Both the position numbers and the translations under genes were made by a program. This document shows, in pieces, positions 35,460 to 49,149 of a DNA stretch of 64,000 nt. The notes under the pieces are model-generated. The model was not told the origin of the DNA. It did no database searches and worked only from the letters and a program-made list of their open reading frames with translations. The DNA is from Dreissena polymorpha (Eukaryota; Mollusca; Bivalvia; Myida; Dreissenidae). Numbering within the stretch: position 1 is the stretch's first letter; every line of letters starts with the position of its first letter. The DNA is taken from positions 61,073,256 to 61,137,255 of the forward strand of contig NC_068367.1 of NCBI RefSeq assembly GCF_020536995.1, read 5' to 3'.

Positions 35460-38400
35460 ATGGCTTCTTATATGGAGAGTTCGATTCATAGAGGATCAGA
35501 ATCATTCTTTGACTTTTCTTGTTTCACCTGTCAGGAAAATGACAGAAACACGGAGGCTGATTTTTACTGTGAAGAATGTTCTAAATTTTACTGTAGCAAA
35601 TGTGTTGAGCATCATAACTATCTTTACAAGAAGCATGCAATTTTGGACAAGAAAAACATCAGCCAGTGGCCAGAGACTGATGAGTCTGGACAAGAGATAT
35701 GTCAGGAGCACAAGAAGGAAAAACTGACAGGATTCTGTGAGGACCACAGTCAGCTGATATGTCATGCCTGCCATGTCCACAATCATCAGTAAGTAAAAAG
35801 GACTGCACTCTATATAAAGATGCTTTTTTTGCACATGATTTTTATTTATTTCTAATTGACAATCAACTTGTGTACAGAGACCAGTCCAGGTAAGTTGTCA
35901 AAATGGCTTATTTAGGCAAGTGAATGCTACAGTCAGGTAACAAGTATTGCAATATACAGTACAACCTCATCCCCTTGGTAAAGTCTAATAGGAAGAATTA
36001 AACGTATTATCCGATCAGAACGCATTAATTGCCACACATGAAAAGTGTGCTTTTAATGCCTGCATGCTTCAATTGAAAGAGTTGTTATAATTTGAAGAAT
36101 TTGAGGGTTTTAGATTTGTTTGGTTTGATGTTGCTTATCCGTGTGTACGTATCCGTTTGTTCTGTATCAACACTGTGATAACTAATTCGTGATAAACAAG
36201 TATGGTGTCCATGGATGCTCTAAGTAATTAGGACTGTGGTAAAGTAATTTTATTAAGTATTATTTTCATGATTGCACTAACCAACAATGAAATTAAATGT
36301 TATTAGTAAATATGTATGCTAGAGGCTAAGTCTTGATAGTGAAGTAGAATCTTGGCAGATACTGTTATGATACCATTATATTATGTAGATTTTTTATGAA
36401 AAGCACACATAAATATGTATGAAATAATGTTCCTTTTCTTCGCATTGGTATTGCATGGTAATAATTGGTTAAGAGCTACACACTACGTAAATTAATTGTA
36501 TATGCATTTTAGACTAGGATTTAAAAATGGCTACAAAATGGCTCTTATTTTTAAAATGGCGAAAAAAGGCAAATATGGGTGGCAAACAAAAATTTAATCC
36601 AGCGAGAGCCCTGATATGATTTGTTGTCTCGGAATGGGTCAATTTATTATAATAAAGAAAATCAACTTAATCTGATTCTTTACTTGCAAAATAGACAATA
36701 TGACCTGCAATGTAAGAGACAACAATGCTAATAGATTAAACAGAGTGTTTATTTTTCTCAACTTGCAATAATGCCGTGTGAACGCTAAAGGCAGGTGACA
36801 ATTGCTATTGGTGTGAAATTAAATGGGTCCTGGTCACTTACGGCAGGCTACACTCAGGAGAAATAAACAATTAATTTGGTGGGGTGGGTGGTAGTCTGGG
36901 AATCTAGACTGACCGCTCATACCAGGTGACCACAAACTCAGATTGGACTGTGCAGATAGATATAAGTAAAAGCATCCCTAGATATTGTTCGGAAAAATAT
37001 TCATATGACAAAATAATATACTTAAAAATAAATTGTATATCTACCAATATTACCAATGCTTGACAAAACGCATACATAATCAACTTTAAGTGTGTTTGTT
37101 TTTGCAGGTTATGCAGTCATGTGGTACTAATAGCTGACAAGATGAAAGACCTCAATCAAAAAAGAGACTTCGAACAGTTGTCAGCAACTCTTGATACACA
37201 ACACCAGCAGTTGATAAAGAAGAAACATGACTTTGAGGAAAATTTGAAGTCTCTTGAGAAATCTTACAAGAAAATTCTGGAAGAAATCAATGCTTTACGA
37301 AAGACTATAAATGACGCTTTGGATCAACTGGAGAAAAATACCAAAAAGGCTTTGGACACATTGTTGGTCAATGTGAAGACATCTATCAGAAATGACATTG
37401 AAAACTGCAGTAAGTCCATAAAAAATATATCATGCTTACAAGAAAATTTGCTGACAAGTAAAGACAAAAAAGAAGCACTGAGTTTTATCAAGTACAGAAA
37501 ATGCCTTAACCAGTCCCTCAAGGTAGAAGCATCTTTACAAGATATGACAGCAAATAATGAGAGGACAATAACCTTTTATCCTGATAGAACCATCCAACAA
37601 ACCCTGTCCGCTCTATCTGGATTGGGACAAATACTGAGCACAGTTAAACAATCACAACCCACTAAAAGGACAACACAGAACACATATACCAGACAGAATA
37701 CACCTAAAGCATGCAGCCAGTCTGACCCTGGAAACCAAACAGCTTCAAGATTAAAGGTAAACACATCCATTCCAGAATCAAGTTCATCTAGACACTATAG
37801 CCCTGGAAACCAAAACAGTCATCTGCCCAAGTCAGGCCTGGTATCTGATCCTGTATCAAGCTCATCACACCAGCTGGTCCAGGGACATCAACCAGGTGCA
37901 GTAAGCAAACCTGATCAAATCATAAAAGTGAAGAGTAGTAAGAGGTACAGTGTGCAGATTGAGCGTGATCAAAGCAATTGCTACATAAATGGTATCTGTG
38001 AGACAGCTTCTGGAGAACTCCTCCTCACAGACTTGTTCAACTGTAATGTGAAGCTCCTGGATCAGACCTACAAGGTGGTGGCCCACTATGACTTGCCTGG
38101 AACATGGTCCATGTGCAGCATTGACTCCAGTGTGGTGGCTGTTACTATGAAGAACAATCAGGTCCACTTTGTCAGAGTGACCAATGGTCAGTTAATAAAG
38201 GACAGGATACTGAAGCTCCAACATGATTGCTGGGGTATTGCCCATCAGCATGGTAACCTGTACATTACAGATGGTGGAGCTCTGTATCACTATACTCTGG
38301 ATGGAAGACTGGTGATGGAGATGCATAAGGATGAATCAGGTAAATTTATAGGTAATAATTATAATTATCATTAGTCTAATGTTCCAAACAGTTGGGCCCA

Positions 38401-39252
38401 GGCTTCTACCGTCATTGAAATTAAGGAGTTATAAGCTTCACATACCAGTAATCTTAGCAACCAATTGTATGTTTTGTAAATAATTAGCTTAACATGTTGA
38501 GCCTATGTCCAACATTTAATTTTTTATGCATATTCACAAATTTTTATAACAAATTAACAATTTTATATTGAAGTTAAACAATGATGTCTTTTATAATTAT
38601 TCCCAAACTTAAACATGTAACCAATGTATCAAAATAAAGAACTACAATATATGACATTCAGAATACAACTGGTCTCTATATATAGTTGACATTTGATGTT
38701 TTTAATTTCAGCAGTGTTCTAGTGTTATTTCATGTTCATTAATGTTATTAAGTGTTTTGTTACGTAGTATATTCTACACAAAAGCTGGACTTTATTACAT
38801 TACAGGATCATTAGACTTTCATTTTTTTTATCATTACCTTTATTTCAATATAATAACGACATCTTATCATCACTGTCTTCTATACCACAGTGACCTCCTG
38901 TGCAGTGAGTCCAGATGGTGACAGGATATATGTGACCAACAATAACAGTAACCAGCTGGTCACACTGTCCAGGGATGGCACAGTGATCTCCACCCTGACT
39001 GTATCTGACCTGAGCTCCCCTTTAGGACTACCTGGCCTACATGTGACAGATTCAGGACAAGTTCTTGTGTGTGGATACTCTACAGACAGAGTAGTCCAGG
39101 TGGACAGAGATGGAAGACAGATACTGGCAGAGGTGGTCACAAAGAATAATGGTGTGAGTCTCCCTGCATCCGTCTACTACAGCAAGCACACACGCTCAAT
39201 CATTGTAGGAATGTGGAACAATAATGACATCATAGTGTTTAAGGAACAGTGA
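35460..39252 (+). CDS. B-box / coiled-coil / NHL-type TRIM-like gene (three exons)
   Basis: Exons 35460-35788, 37108-38339 and 38891-39252 (GT/AG, phases 2 then 1) sum to 1923 nt, 640 residues plus stop. B-box 1 at about residues 21-60 (CFTCQEN, YCEECSKFYCSKC, HH). B-box 2 at about 81-113 (CQEH, FCEDH, CHACH, CSHV). Coiled coil at about 120-230, then a serine-rich low-complexity linker at about 290-350. A C-terminal beta-propeller-like region follows at about 365-640 with blades such as CAVSPDGDRIYVTN and VLVCGYSTDRVVQVD. There is no RING finger, so ubiquitin-ligase activity is doubtful; such proteins often act as scaffolds or in innate immunity. ATG 35460 (MASYMESS) is chosen over the upstream in-frame 35412 because relatives begin this way. 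An AATAAA lies near 39490. It looks intact. Confidence 0.88.
35789..37107 (+). other. Intron 1 of the TRIM-like gene
   Basis: GTAAGT at the start, TTTGCAG at the end. AT-rich, with no recognised element. Confidence 0.8.
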
Positions 39253-40372
39253 CTGTTGCAGAAGGATGAGTTATAATCATTCATAATAATTTACACATTC
39301 ATATATACAGTTCTCATTTTAAAATAGTTGAACTCTTAATCAAATGTATATGAGACCTGTTGCAATAGGGCAAATTCAATATTCCCTCTGTAAAACCCTC
39401 ACATGTACAACTTTACCATAAACCCAGTCTTTATCAACCTGGTATCATTATGAAATTTAAACTGAAATATGCTCACATAAAATTTGAAAAATAAATAAAA
39501 TAATTAGTTTCATCGAAACTAGATTTTAAAGTGATTGTACAACAAACATTTCTGAAACAGTTTATCAATTTAAAAAAAAAAAATTTTTTTTGGGGGGGGG
39601 GGGGGGGGGGGGCAAATAACTTATCTCATTGTTAATAAATATCATCTATTGATATTGTTCATGATGTGCATGAAATTCATATCTTTATGAACATTATGTG
39701 TGAGTGTGTCAAGTATTGTTCAAATTTATATGCATGTGAGTATAATATCTAACAACAATTATCATTTTCCAAATGACACATCAAAGCAAAACATATGAAA
39801 CTCCACCACAAGTAATGTCAAAATAAAAGGATTTGCAATCAAATAATAGTCTGATCCAAAAGTCCCGTAATCAACAGAAAATAATCAGCAACATACATTC
39901 TCAATTAACCCTATGCCAGCAGAGATTTTTGACCAAACCTTTTCTAACAATCCTCTGTAAATACACGAGATAAACATAAGTGAAAGCTTTGTTCATTAAA
40001 ATTACTCTCTTAACTTTTGAGACAGGGCAGAATTTCCTGAACTTAAAAGGTCCTCTCAAAGTCCTGCTTGAAATAGCCCCCCCCCCCCCCTCCCCCTGCA
40101 TTTACAGTTCAGTTTTAGACCTAGTTTTCCAACCATGCAAGTTTTATATGGATACCTCATATTATAGTCCCAATATGCCACAGTCCAGGTTCAGAACATC
40201 CACAAGAGAAATAACAGTGAAATTATGAAAACAGGAGTTATGTTACAGTTTTTTATGCACTGCACTTCCACATATTGAGTTCTACCTAAGTTCTTATTTG
40301 ATAACTATAGTAATTATCCAGACATACTCTGGACACAATTAAGGTTACACTATTCAAAGAGGTCAATAAATA
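39253..40372. other. 3' flank of the TRIM-like gene with homopolymer block
   Basis: Runs of A, T then about 22 G at 39570-39612. A run of C at about 40078-40090. No further exon recognised. Confidence 0.5.
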
Positions 40373-41028
40373 AACAAGAGGGCCATGATGGGCCTGAATC
40401 GCTCACCTGACTAACCTTGCTTCATGAACTTAAATTTTATTAGACCCATATACAATCCCAAGCCAAATTTCATTAATTAATACATTCTGACAAAATTTCA
40501 TTAAGACGTGATGAAAACTGTGACCTCTTTCATCTACACAAGGTTTTACTAGAATTTGCCCGGTGACCTAATTTTTGACCCAGATGACCCATATACGATC
40601 CAAAATCAGATATTATCAAGATAAACATTCTGACCATATTTCATTAAGATCATATGAAAACTATGACCTCTATTGTCTTCACAAAGTTTTTCTATGATTT
40701 GACCTAGTTTTTGACCCCAGATGACCCTAATACAATCCCAACCCAGATTTCATCAAGATTAATATTCTGGCCAAATTTCATAAAGATTTAATGAAAACTG
40801 TGACCTCTACTGTCTACAAAAGTTTGTTTTTTTTAATCTGACCTAGTTTTTGACCCTAGATGACCCAAAGTCAATCCCAATCCAGATTTTAACAAGACAA
40901 ACATTCTGACTATATTTCAATAAAATCTGATGAAAACTGTGACCTCTATAGTCTACACAAGGTTTTTCTATTATTTGACCTAGTGACTAGTTGCTGACCC
41001 CAGATGACCCAAATACAATCCAAACAGG
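40373..41028 (+). mobile_element. HINE/pearl-like element, family J (3' truncated)
   Basis: AACAAGAGGGCCATGATGGGCC start (hairpin GGCC...GGCC), 5' motif CGCTCACCTGA, then five ~125-bp units ('gatgaaaactgtgacctct', 'gacctagtttttgacc'). It stops without a terminal hairpin. Confidence 0.65.
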
Positions 41029-42871
41029 GCTCCTCTTGCCCAAAAATTTCTGTGGCCAACATTTTAGCCAAATGGAATTTTGTGTAGCCAAATTTTAGAA
41101 ACTGTAGCCAAAGTTTAAGCAAAGCATTTGCAGGGGTCAAAGTTGGATATTTTGAAAATCCTGAACTTAAAGCTGGGGGCCAGGGGGCCGCAGGGCCCTC
41201 GGTGGGTCCAGGGGACAAGGGGGCCAGAGGTCCCCAGAAGCTCCTGGATTCGACACATTTAAAGGGTGCCTGTACCTGTTCTGGTGAGTCTATTTTCTTA
41301 AAAAAACAACATACACATATATTTAAAAATCTTCATGTATTTGATAAAGAACACAAAGTTAGTCAAAAGGCAATTCATTCACATGCACCCTCTGTCTGGC
41401 ATGGACTCGACTGCAGGTGTTGATTTTGAAGAACCAGATAAAACCTGTAACAGTGGTTACAAATTATATTTTTCACACATACTTTAAAAAAGTCAATAAT
41501 ACATGTTTAATTAATGCAGAATCAAAGTCACCATTTATATTCACAGAATCATGCTGCCAGAAGCCTCCACATACACCTAAGAAAATTGGGTATGGTGGCT
41601 TCTGCTAAACAGTTAAAATTGAAAATTTCAGCATGGGTTCCCCTAGTTGTTATCCCAATCGTTGTTTGAATGCTAAATAATTGTATCCTGGTGTGACCCA
41701 AATTTGACGATGTAACGGTTACATGAAGCAATATTTAGCAAATAGTTTAAGAAAAAATGAATGTTTAATAGCACAAAATAATATTTTAAACTCGGCTGTA
41801 TTACTTTCAAATGATTCCAAGACAATAATCATCCATTTAATCGATAAAAATAGAACATCGTCGAATTAAGGTGTCGGCGAATTTGGATTACGGTAGGTTG
41901 CCCATATTTGTTTTACAAAAAGTAAAAAAAAATAATTTCTTGCTGCTGGGCTCATATGTTGGGGACAATAAAACATTTTATTTAACTAAAAAAGACCTGT
42001 CCCAGTCAGCAAAAATGGCGTATTTGATCGTATTTTCAATTACTGTTAAAATTCTTTTCCTGATTTATGCTTTATTCAAAGGTCAAAATGTTTTAAAAGC
42101 TCACAATCAATGAATCATACGTTATTAATAAAAAAAAATTGGCAAATTTGCTAGATCTATCTTGACAATTTTTGATGCAAAACAACCTAAACAGTAAACT
42201 TTAGCAACAGAAAATACGACCAAATTCGGGGTGTTAGTTTAAAAAAATAAAAACCCTACCTGGTTGGTCTTGATGGTTCTTATATTCTTTGTGATAAGGG
42301 CCCTCTGCGTGGAGACGCAATGCCTTCTTCCCACAAGACTGATAATTTAGGGTTTTCTTACAAACTTCTCAAACCGCTTTTCCACAAGCTTCCACTGTTC
42401 TCAACCAGTTCACTACCCGCCCGTAGACTACAGCGGGGAATAGCCACCCATTATAAACTGTACGCTGAAGTTTCTTTAGCTACCAACAGGCAAGTATCTC
42501 GTTGCCATTTTTCTCAACTTAAGTCTAAACACAGCTTCCCATTCGGCATCAAATATACGCAAAAAGTACTCAAATTGATTTAAATCGGCAGCAATCTTTA
42601 ATCTTTAATCAGATGTAATTGTTTATTTAATCCTCTACAATGTACGATTTGTTTTTACATCAGTAATTTGTCTCGATGACCGGTGTTAATGCTGACTGCG
42701 TATGAATTTTTCAGGTCAATAACACGGCGATGTATTGATGCACAGTCTAAAGCTGAAAGCGGATAATATCTGGGACGGCATGTCAGGAAAAAAATCAATA
42801 CCGATAATTCGCATTGTTCATTAATTAAGCAACGATTAATAACACTTATCCTTTATGGATTTTTATGAAAG
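41029..42871. other. Interval without recognised gene
   Basis: A GC-rich patch (ggccagggggccgcaggg) at 41170-41260 follows a 'gtagccaaa' repeat stretch. An 87-codon plus frame at 42320-42583 has no family resemblance and no splice context. Confidence 0.35.
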
Positions 42872-44143
42872 AACAAGAGTTCCGCGGTCGGAGATGACCG
42901 CATTGAAGCCTGATTTTTGATTTAAATGACAGGAAAGTACCTTTCGTGTTTTTGTCAATGCAATACTTAAATTACTGAAATATTGTTCAAAGGTCAAAAT
43001 GAAATGTAAGTACTTTTCAAGGCATGAGCAAACCTTGTGTTATGTTTTGAATGCATGCATATACATGAACAACAATAACATTTAAGGTCACAAATATGAA
43101 CTTGAATTGACAATTAGGAAAGTTTGATCTCAATTTTTTTATTAGCAAATTAGTAACATATTGTTTGAAGTTTCCATCAATTTGACCAGTGGTCATCTTC
43201 TAGTACTGGCCAATCTTTATTTCAAGTTTGAAGACTCTAGGTACAAGCATACCAAAGTTATAACATGAAATAAGAACTTTAACATTTTTACATTCAAGGT
43301 CACAGTGACCTTGACCTTCAAATGAATGACCTTGAAATGTCCAGTGGTTACTTACTAGTTCTGGCCAACCTTCATGTCAAGTTTCAAGACTCTAGGTCCA
43401 AGCATACCAAAGTTATAACAACTTTAACATTTATACATTCAAGGTCACAGTGACCTTGACCTTCAAATGAATGACCTTGAAATGTCCAGTGGTTACTTAC
43501 TAGTTCTGGCCAACCTTCATGTCAAGTTTCAAGACTCTAGGTCCAAGCATACCAAAGTTATAACAACTTTAACATTTTTATATTGAAGGTCACAGTGACC
43601 TTCACCTTCAAATGAATGACCTTGAAATGACCAGTGGTCATCTGTTAATCCTGGCCAACCTTCATGTCAAGTTTGAAGACTCTAGGTCCAAGCATACCAA
43701 AGTTATACCATGAAATAAGAACTTTAACATTCTTACATTCAAGGTCACAGTGACCTTGACCTTCAAATGAATGACCTTGAAATGACCAGTGGTTACTAAC
43801 TAGTTATGGCCAACCTTCATGTCAAGTTTCAAGACTCTAGGTCCAAGCATACCAAAGTTATAACAACTTTAACATTTTTTATATTGAAGGTCACAGTGAC
43901 CTTGACCTTCAAATGAATGACCTTGAAATGACCAGTGGTCATCTGTTAATCCTGGCCAACCTTCATGTCAAGTTTGAAGACTCTAGGTCCAAGCATACCA
44001 AAGTTATACCATGAAATAAGAACTTTAACATTTTCGAGCACGCCGCCACCCCACCCGCCCGCCCGCCCCCCCGCCCGCCCGCCACCCCGCCCGCCCGACA
44101 ACATCAATCTATAAGCCGAGATTTTTTCGAAAAAAATCCGGCT
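42872..44143 (+). mobile_element. HINE/pearl-like element, family K
   Basis: AACAAGAGTTCCGCGGTCGG start (hairpin CGGTC/GACCG), 5' motif GAAGCCTGATTTTTG. Five ~165-bp units follow (ggtcacagtgaccttgac, gtccaagcataccaaag). A CCGCCCGCC tract at 44040-44098 precedes the 3' hairpin AAGCCGAGATTTTTTCG / AAAAAAATCCGGCT and AAAAA. A clear example of the 5' motif being repeated in the 3' arm. Confidence 0.8.
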
Positions 44144-44219
44144 AAAAACCATAATAAAGAAAATTTTATTCTCTTTAATCTGATATATAAACAAGTTTGT
44201 AAAGAATTGGATGAAAAAT

Positions 44220-44786
44220 TTGGACTTAATTGCATAAACACCATTTTCTCAATTCAAGGGGAGGTAATTCTGTACTTCATGGACCAATAATGCTCATTTT
44301 TTGTAGGGTTTGTGTCCTCATTGATATAAAGACACTGTGCAAATTTGGAAAGGATCGGACAAAAAATGTGGAAGATTTTTGAAAGTTTTCACAAAATAGG
44401 CAAAAACGAATAAACATGCAAAGTTTAACGAGCTCCTGCGGCCATGTTTTTTGACGAATCAAATTTCTTTGAACAACTTTTTCAGGGGAGCCTTCAAAGG
44501 TCATCCCTGTGAAATTTTTTGAAAATCTGATGAGCGGTTTCTGACAAGAAGATTTTTTAAGGTTTTTACCATATATGGTCATGGCGGCCATCTTGGTTAT
44601 GTGATCAAATTTTTTTTAACAATTCTTTTGTCCCATGACCTAGGGATGCTCCACATGAAATTTAGTTGAAATTGGCTCTATGGTTTAGTAGAAGAAGATG
44701 TTTACAAATTGTTTACAGACAGACGGACGGACGCCGGACGCTGAGTGATCACAATAGCTCACCCCGAGCTATCGCTCAGGTGAGCT
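44220..44786 (+). mobile_element. HINE/pearl-like repeat, family M 3' part
   Basis: The body contains 'atgaaatttagttgaaattggc'. An acagacggacggacg tract precedes the terminal hairpin AGCTCACC / GGTGAGCT at 44756-44786, then AAAAA. Confidence 0.65.
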
Positions 44787-46230
44787 AAAAAGCAAGAGTA
44801 ATGGCTCTTGTGAACGGTACACCCCGTCCACTAAATTAGATTTACATACCTATCAAGGGTCAAATTGATACCTTGTTTAATTTTCTGGACATAAAATATC
44901 AAAATTAAGTACAACAATTAACAAAATGCAATAACTCTAAAATATCACAGCAAGAGTTATGATTCTTGTGAACTACATGCACATCCCCTAAATGAGATTA
45001 ATTTCCCTATGATATTTGTAGTTAACACATCTGTTTATTTTCGAAATATGCTCTAAACAAAATGTAAACAAAATCTAAAAAAATGGAAGCAATAGTAACA
45101 ATTCATGCGTACGTCTTAGTTTTCGAGTTATGGCTCCAGAAAAATTATAAACACAAAAACGGCATGATGTGATAGAATGTCAGAATGTCTTATTTAAAAA
45201 AGGGGCATAACATTTGTAATTTTAATGTATGATGATAACAAGAATACCATGATGACCTCTAGCTGCTCACAGACTTGACATAAGGCTCAGAGCTATTTTT
45301 TTACCAAATTTGAACCAGATTTAAACATGGTCTATATATTGTCACAATGACTTTTTTGACTTTATTAGTTTGTTTAGATGTGTGTTTGTAATCAGATAGT
45401 TTTTGTGCAGTAAAATAATTTAAGGACAACTATACCTTATTATGAGAAACTTTTTGATTCCTTCATGTAAATATGCAGATTAAAAAATAGTGTCTGTCAA
45501 TCATTTTGTTGTAATCTTATATTATATTCTTGCAATTCACAGTTTGTAGGATTAATATTAATTTATCATCCTTTTGTTATACCCACGTTTTGATGTGTGC
45601 ATAATGCCTTTCAATGTTTATTGAAACTGTTTATAAAAGATTAAAAAGAAGTAAAACGATGTCAACAAAAGGACTCATATATAAGATATACATAGTTTGA
45701 ACATTAGGCAGATAGAAACTTGTGGAAATCAGTTACTGAACACTTTTGCAACACTAGGAACTTGTGTAATTATGTGTTTATTTTGTAATTAAAATCATAA
45801 TATTGAAAGTAAATTCAGTGTTTGAATTAATTCCCTTAAAGGAGCATTACAAAGGCCAAGCCAAACTTCCTTTGTGAAAATATTGTAAAGATGCACATTC
45901 TAACCAAGTGTCATCAAGTTTGTTTTTACCTATTTGATCCAGATTACATTCAGCTTAGATATAACAAAGATAAATAGTATGACCAAGTTTACTCAATACT
46001 GAGTTATAAAATTTGCCTCTAGAGAGGTAACAAGGTTTTTCTAAGATTTAACCTTGTCACCTAGTTTATAGTCACATGTGACCCAGATATAGAACGCAGC
46101 CACAAAAATGTCACAATAAACACTTGAACCAAGTTTCAGAAAGGTTGAGTCATATTTGTGCCTTTAGATTGGTAAAAATGTTGTTTTTTTAATTTAACCT
46201 GATATACTAGTTTTTTATTAACATGACTCT
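44787..46230. repeat. Diverged HINE-type fragments and AT-rich DNA
   Basis: Short blocks such as 'taatggctcttgtgaac' and 'gagttatgattcttgtgaac' repeat. At 45890-46200 there are units with 'gaccaagtttcagaaaggttg' and 'gtcacaataaacacttgaac', the apparent parent of the following minisatellite. Confidence 0.45.
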
Positions 46231-46234
46231 GATT

Positions 46235-48943
46235 CGAACTCTGCCCTGATATTGTCACTATGACCAAGGTTTATCAAGATCTCTGCCATGCTATTGTCAA
46301 GATAAACACTATGACCAGGGTTTATCAAGGTCTCTGCCCTGATATTGTTAAGATAAACCCTATGATCAAGGTTAAGCAAGATCTCTGCCATGATATTGTC
46401 AAGATAAACACTATGACCAAGGTTTAGCAAGGTCTCTGCCCTGATATTGTTAAGATAAACCCTATGACCAAGGTTTATCAAGATCTCTGCCATGCTATTG
46501 TCAAGATAAACACTATGACCAGGGTTTATCAAGGTCTCTGCCCTGATATTGTTAAGATAAACCGTATGACCAAGGTTTATCAAGGTCTCTGCCATGCTAT
46601 TGTCAAGATAAACACTATGACCAGGGTTTATCAAGGTCTCTGCCCTGATATTGTTAAGATAAACCCTATGACCAATGTTAAGCAAGATCTCTGCCATGAT
46701 ATTGTCAAAATAAACACTATGACCCAGGTTTAGCAAGGTCTCTGCCCTGATATTGTCAAGATAAACACTATGACCAAGGTTTAGCCAGATATCTGCCCTG
46801 CTATTTTCAAGATAAACACTATGACCAAGGTTTATTAAGATCTCTGCCCAGATATTGTCAATATAAACACTATGACCAAGGTTTATCAAGGTCTCTGGCC
46901 TGATATAGTCAAGATAAATACTATGACCAAGGTTAATCAAGATCTCTGCCCTGAAATTGTCAAGATAAACACTATGACCAAGTTTTATCAAGATATCTGC
47001 CTAGATATTGTCAAGGTAAACACTACACCAAGATTTATCAAGGTCTCTGCCCTGATATTGTAAAGATAAACACTATGACCATGGTTAATTTAGGTTCTGC
47101 CCTGGTATAGTTAAGATAAATACTATGACTAAGTTTAATCAAGGTCTCTGCCCTGATATTGTAAAAATAAACACTATGACCAAGGTTTATCAAGGTCTCT
47201 GCCCTTATATTGTCTAGATAAACACATTGACCAAGGTTTATCAAGATCTCTGCCTTGATATTGTCAAGATAAACACTATGGCCAATGTTTCTTAAGATCT
47301 CTGCCCAGATATTGTCAAGATAAACACTATGATCAATGTTTAACAAGGTCTCTGACCTGATATTGTCAAGATAAACACTATGACTAAGGTTAATCAAGGT
47401 TTCTGCCCTGATATTGTTAAGATAAACACTATGACCAAGGTTTATTAAGATCTCTGCCCAGATACTGTCAAGATAAACACTATGACCTAGGTTAAGCAAG
47501 GTCTCTGCCCTGATATTGTCAAGATAAACACTATGACCATGGTTAATTTAGGTCTTTGCCCTGGTATAGTCAAGATAAACACTAAGACCAAGGTTTAGTA
47601 AGGTCTTTGACCTGATATTGTCAAGATAAACACTATGACCAAGGTTTATCAAGGTTTCTGCCGTGATATTGTCAAGATAAACACCATGACCAAGGTTTAT
47701 CAAGATATCTGCCTAGATATTGTCAAGATAAACAATATGACCAAGGTTTATCCAGATATCTGCCCTGATATTGTCAAGGTAAACACTATCACCAAGGTTT
47801 ATCAAGGTCTCTGCCCTGATATTGTAAAGATAAACACTATGACCAAGGTTAATCTAGATCTCTGCCCTGATATTGTCAAGATAAACACTATGGCCCTAAG
47901 GCGCACACCGGAGACACAAAAGGACTGAACTATTATGAGAACAAGGACTTTATTATGAACCACCATCATCATTAAACACACAAGGTTTATCAAGGTCTCT
48001 GCCCTGATATTGTCAAGATAAATACTATGACCAAGGTTTATCAAGGTCTCTGTCCAGATAATGTAAAGATAAACACGATGACCAAGGTTTATCAAGGTCT
48101 CTGGTCTGATATAGTAAAGATAAATACTATGACCAAGGTTAATCAAGGTTTCTTCCCTGATATTGTCAAGATAAATACTATGACCAAGGTTTATCAAGGT
48201 CTCTGGCCTGATATAGTCAAGATAAATACTATGACCAAGGTTAATCAAGGTTTCTGCCCTGATATTGTCAAGATAAATACTATGACCAAGGTTTATCAAG
48301 GTCTCTGGCCTGATATAGTCAAGATAAATACTATGACCAAGGTTTATCAAGGTCTCTGGCCTGATATTGTCAAGATAAATACTATAACCAAGGTTTATCA
48401 AGGTCTCTGGCCTGATATAGTCAAGATAAATACTATGACCAAGGTTTATCAAGGTCTCTGCCCTGATATTGTCAAGATAAATACTATGACCAAGGTTTAT
48501 TAAGATCTCTGCCATGATATTGTCAAGATAAATACTATGACCAAGGTTTATCAAGGTTTCTGCCCTGATATTGTCAAGATAAATACTATGACCAAGGTTT
48601 ATCAAGATCTCTGCCCAGATATTGTCAAGATAAATACTATGACCAAGGTTTATCAAGGTCTCTGGCCTGATATAGTCAAGATAAATACTATGACCAAGGT
48701 TTATCAAGGTCTCTGCCCAGATATTGTCAAAATATATACTATGACCAAGGTTTATCAAGGTCTCTGCCCAGATAGTGGAAAGATAAACACTATGACCAAG
48801 GTTAATCAAGGTCTCTTCCCTGATATAGTCAAGATAAATACTATGACCTAGGTTTTTCAAGGTCTCTGCCCTGATATGTTAAGATAAACACTATGACCAA
48901 GGTTAATCAAGATCTCTGCCCTGATATTGTAAAGATAAACACC
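46235..48943. repeat. 51-bp minisatellite, about 50 units
   Basis: The unit contains 'atgaccaaggtttatcaagg', 'tctctgccctgatattgtca' and 'agataaacact'. Period 51 = 17 codons, so long frames run on both strands: plus MTKVYQGLCPDIVKINT, minus LGHSIYLDNIRAETLIN. Units vary mainly at a few positions. The array is broken by a ~100-bp spacer at 47890-47985, repeated at 48943-49050. No start context, splice sites or non-repeat coding flank supports a gene. Confidence 0.9.
47890..47985. repeat. Spacer within the minisatellite, copy 1
   Basis: It starts 'tggccctaaggcgcacacc' and includes 'gaacaaggactttattatg' and 'aaccaccatcatcat'. A near-copy begins about 1,053 bp later, so array plus spacer were duplicated together. 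Confidence 0.75.
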
Positions 48944-49050
48944 ATGGCCCTAAGGCGCACACCGGAGACACGAAAGGACTGAACTTTTATGAGAGCAAGG
49001 ACTTTATTGTGAACCACCAACATCATTAAATACACAAACTGAAATATCAC
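48943..49050. repeat. Spacer, copy 2, closing the minisatellite
   Basis: The same sequence as 47890-47985 with scattered changes. It continues into unique sequence, so this is probably the original edge of the array. Confidence 0.75.
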
Positions 49051-49149
49051 ACCATCATAGTATTTTGTTTTATGGTCGTTATCATCCTCGGGATAAAGCA
49101 ACTACAGCAGGTGTTAAAAGCTTGCAATTTAGCCAAAATTACAAGCCAA

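Noticed and set aside
39570-39612. A/T/G homopolymer block as a regulatory site
   Set aside because: It is more likely simple sequence or a sequencing artefact; nothing else supports a function.
42320-42583. 87-codon ORF as a gene
   Set aside because: No family resemblance, no splice or polyadenylation context; flanked by repeats.
46218-48860. Frames of 89-352 codons on both strands of the 51-bp array as protein genes
   Set aside because: They follow from a period divisible by three. There is no start context, no splice sites and no non-repetitive coding flank.
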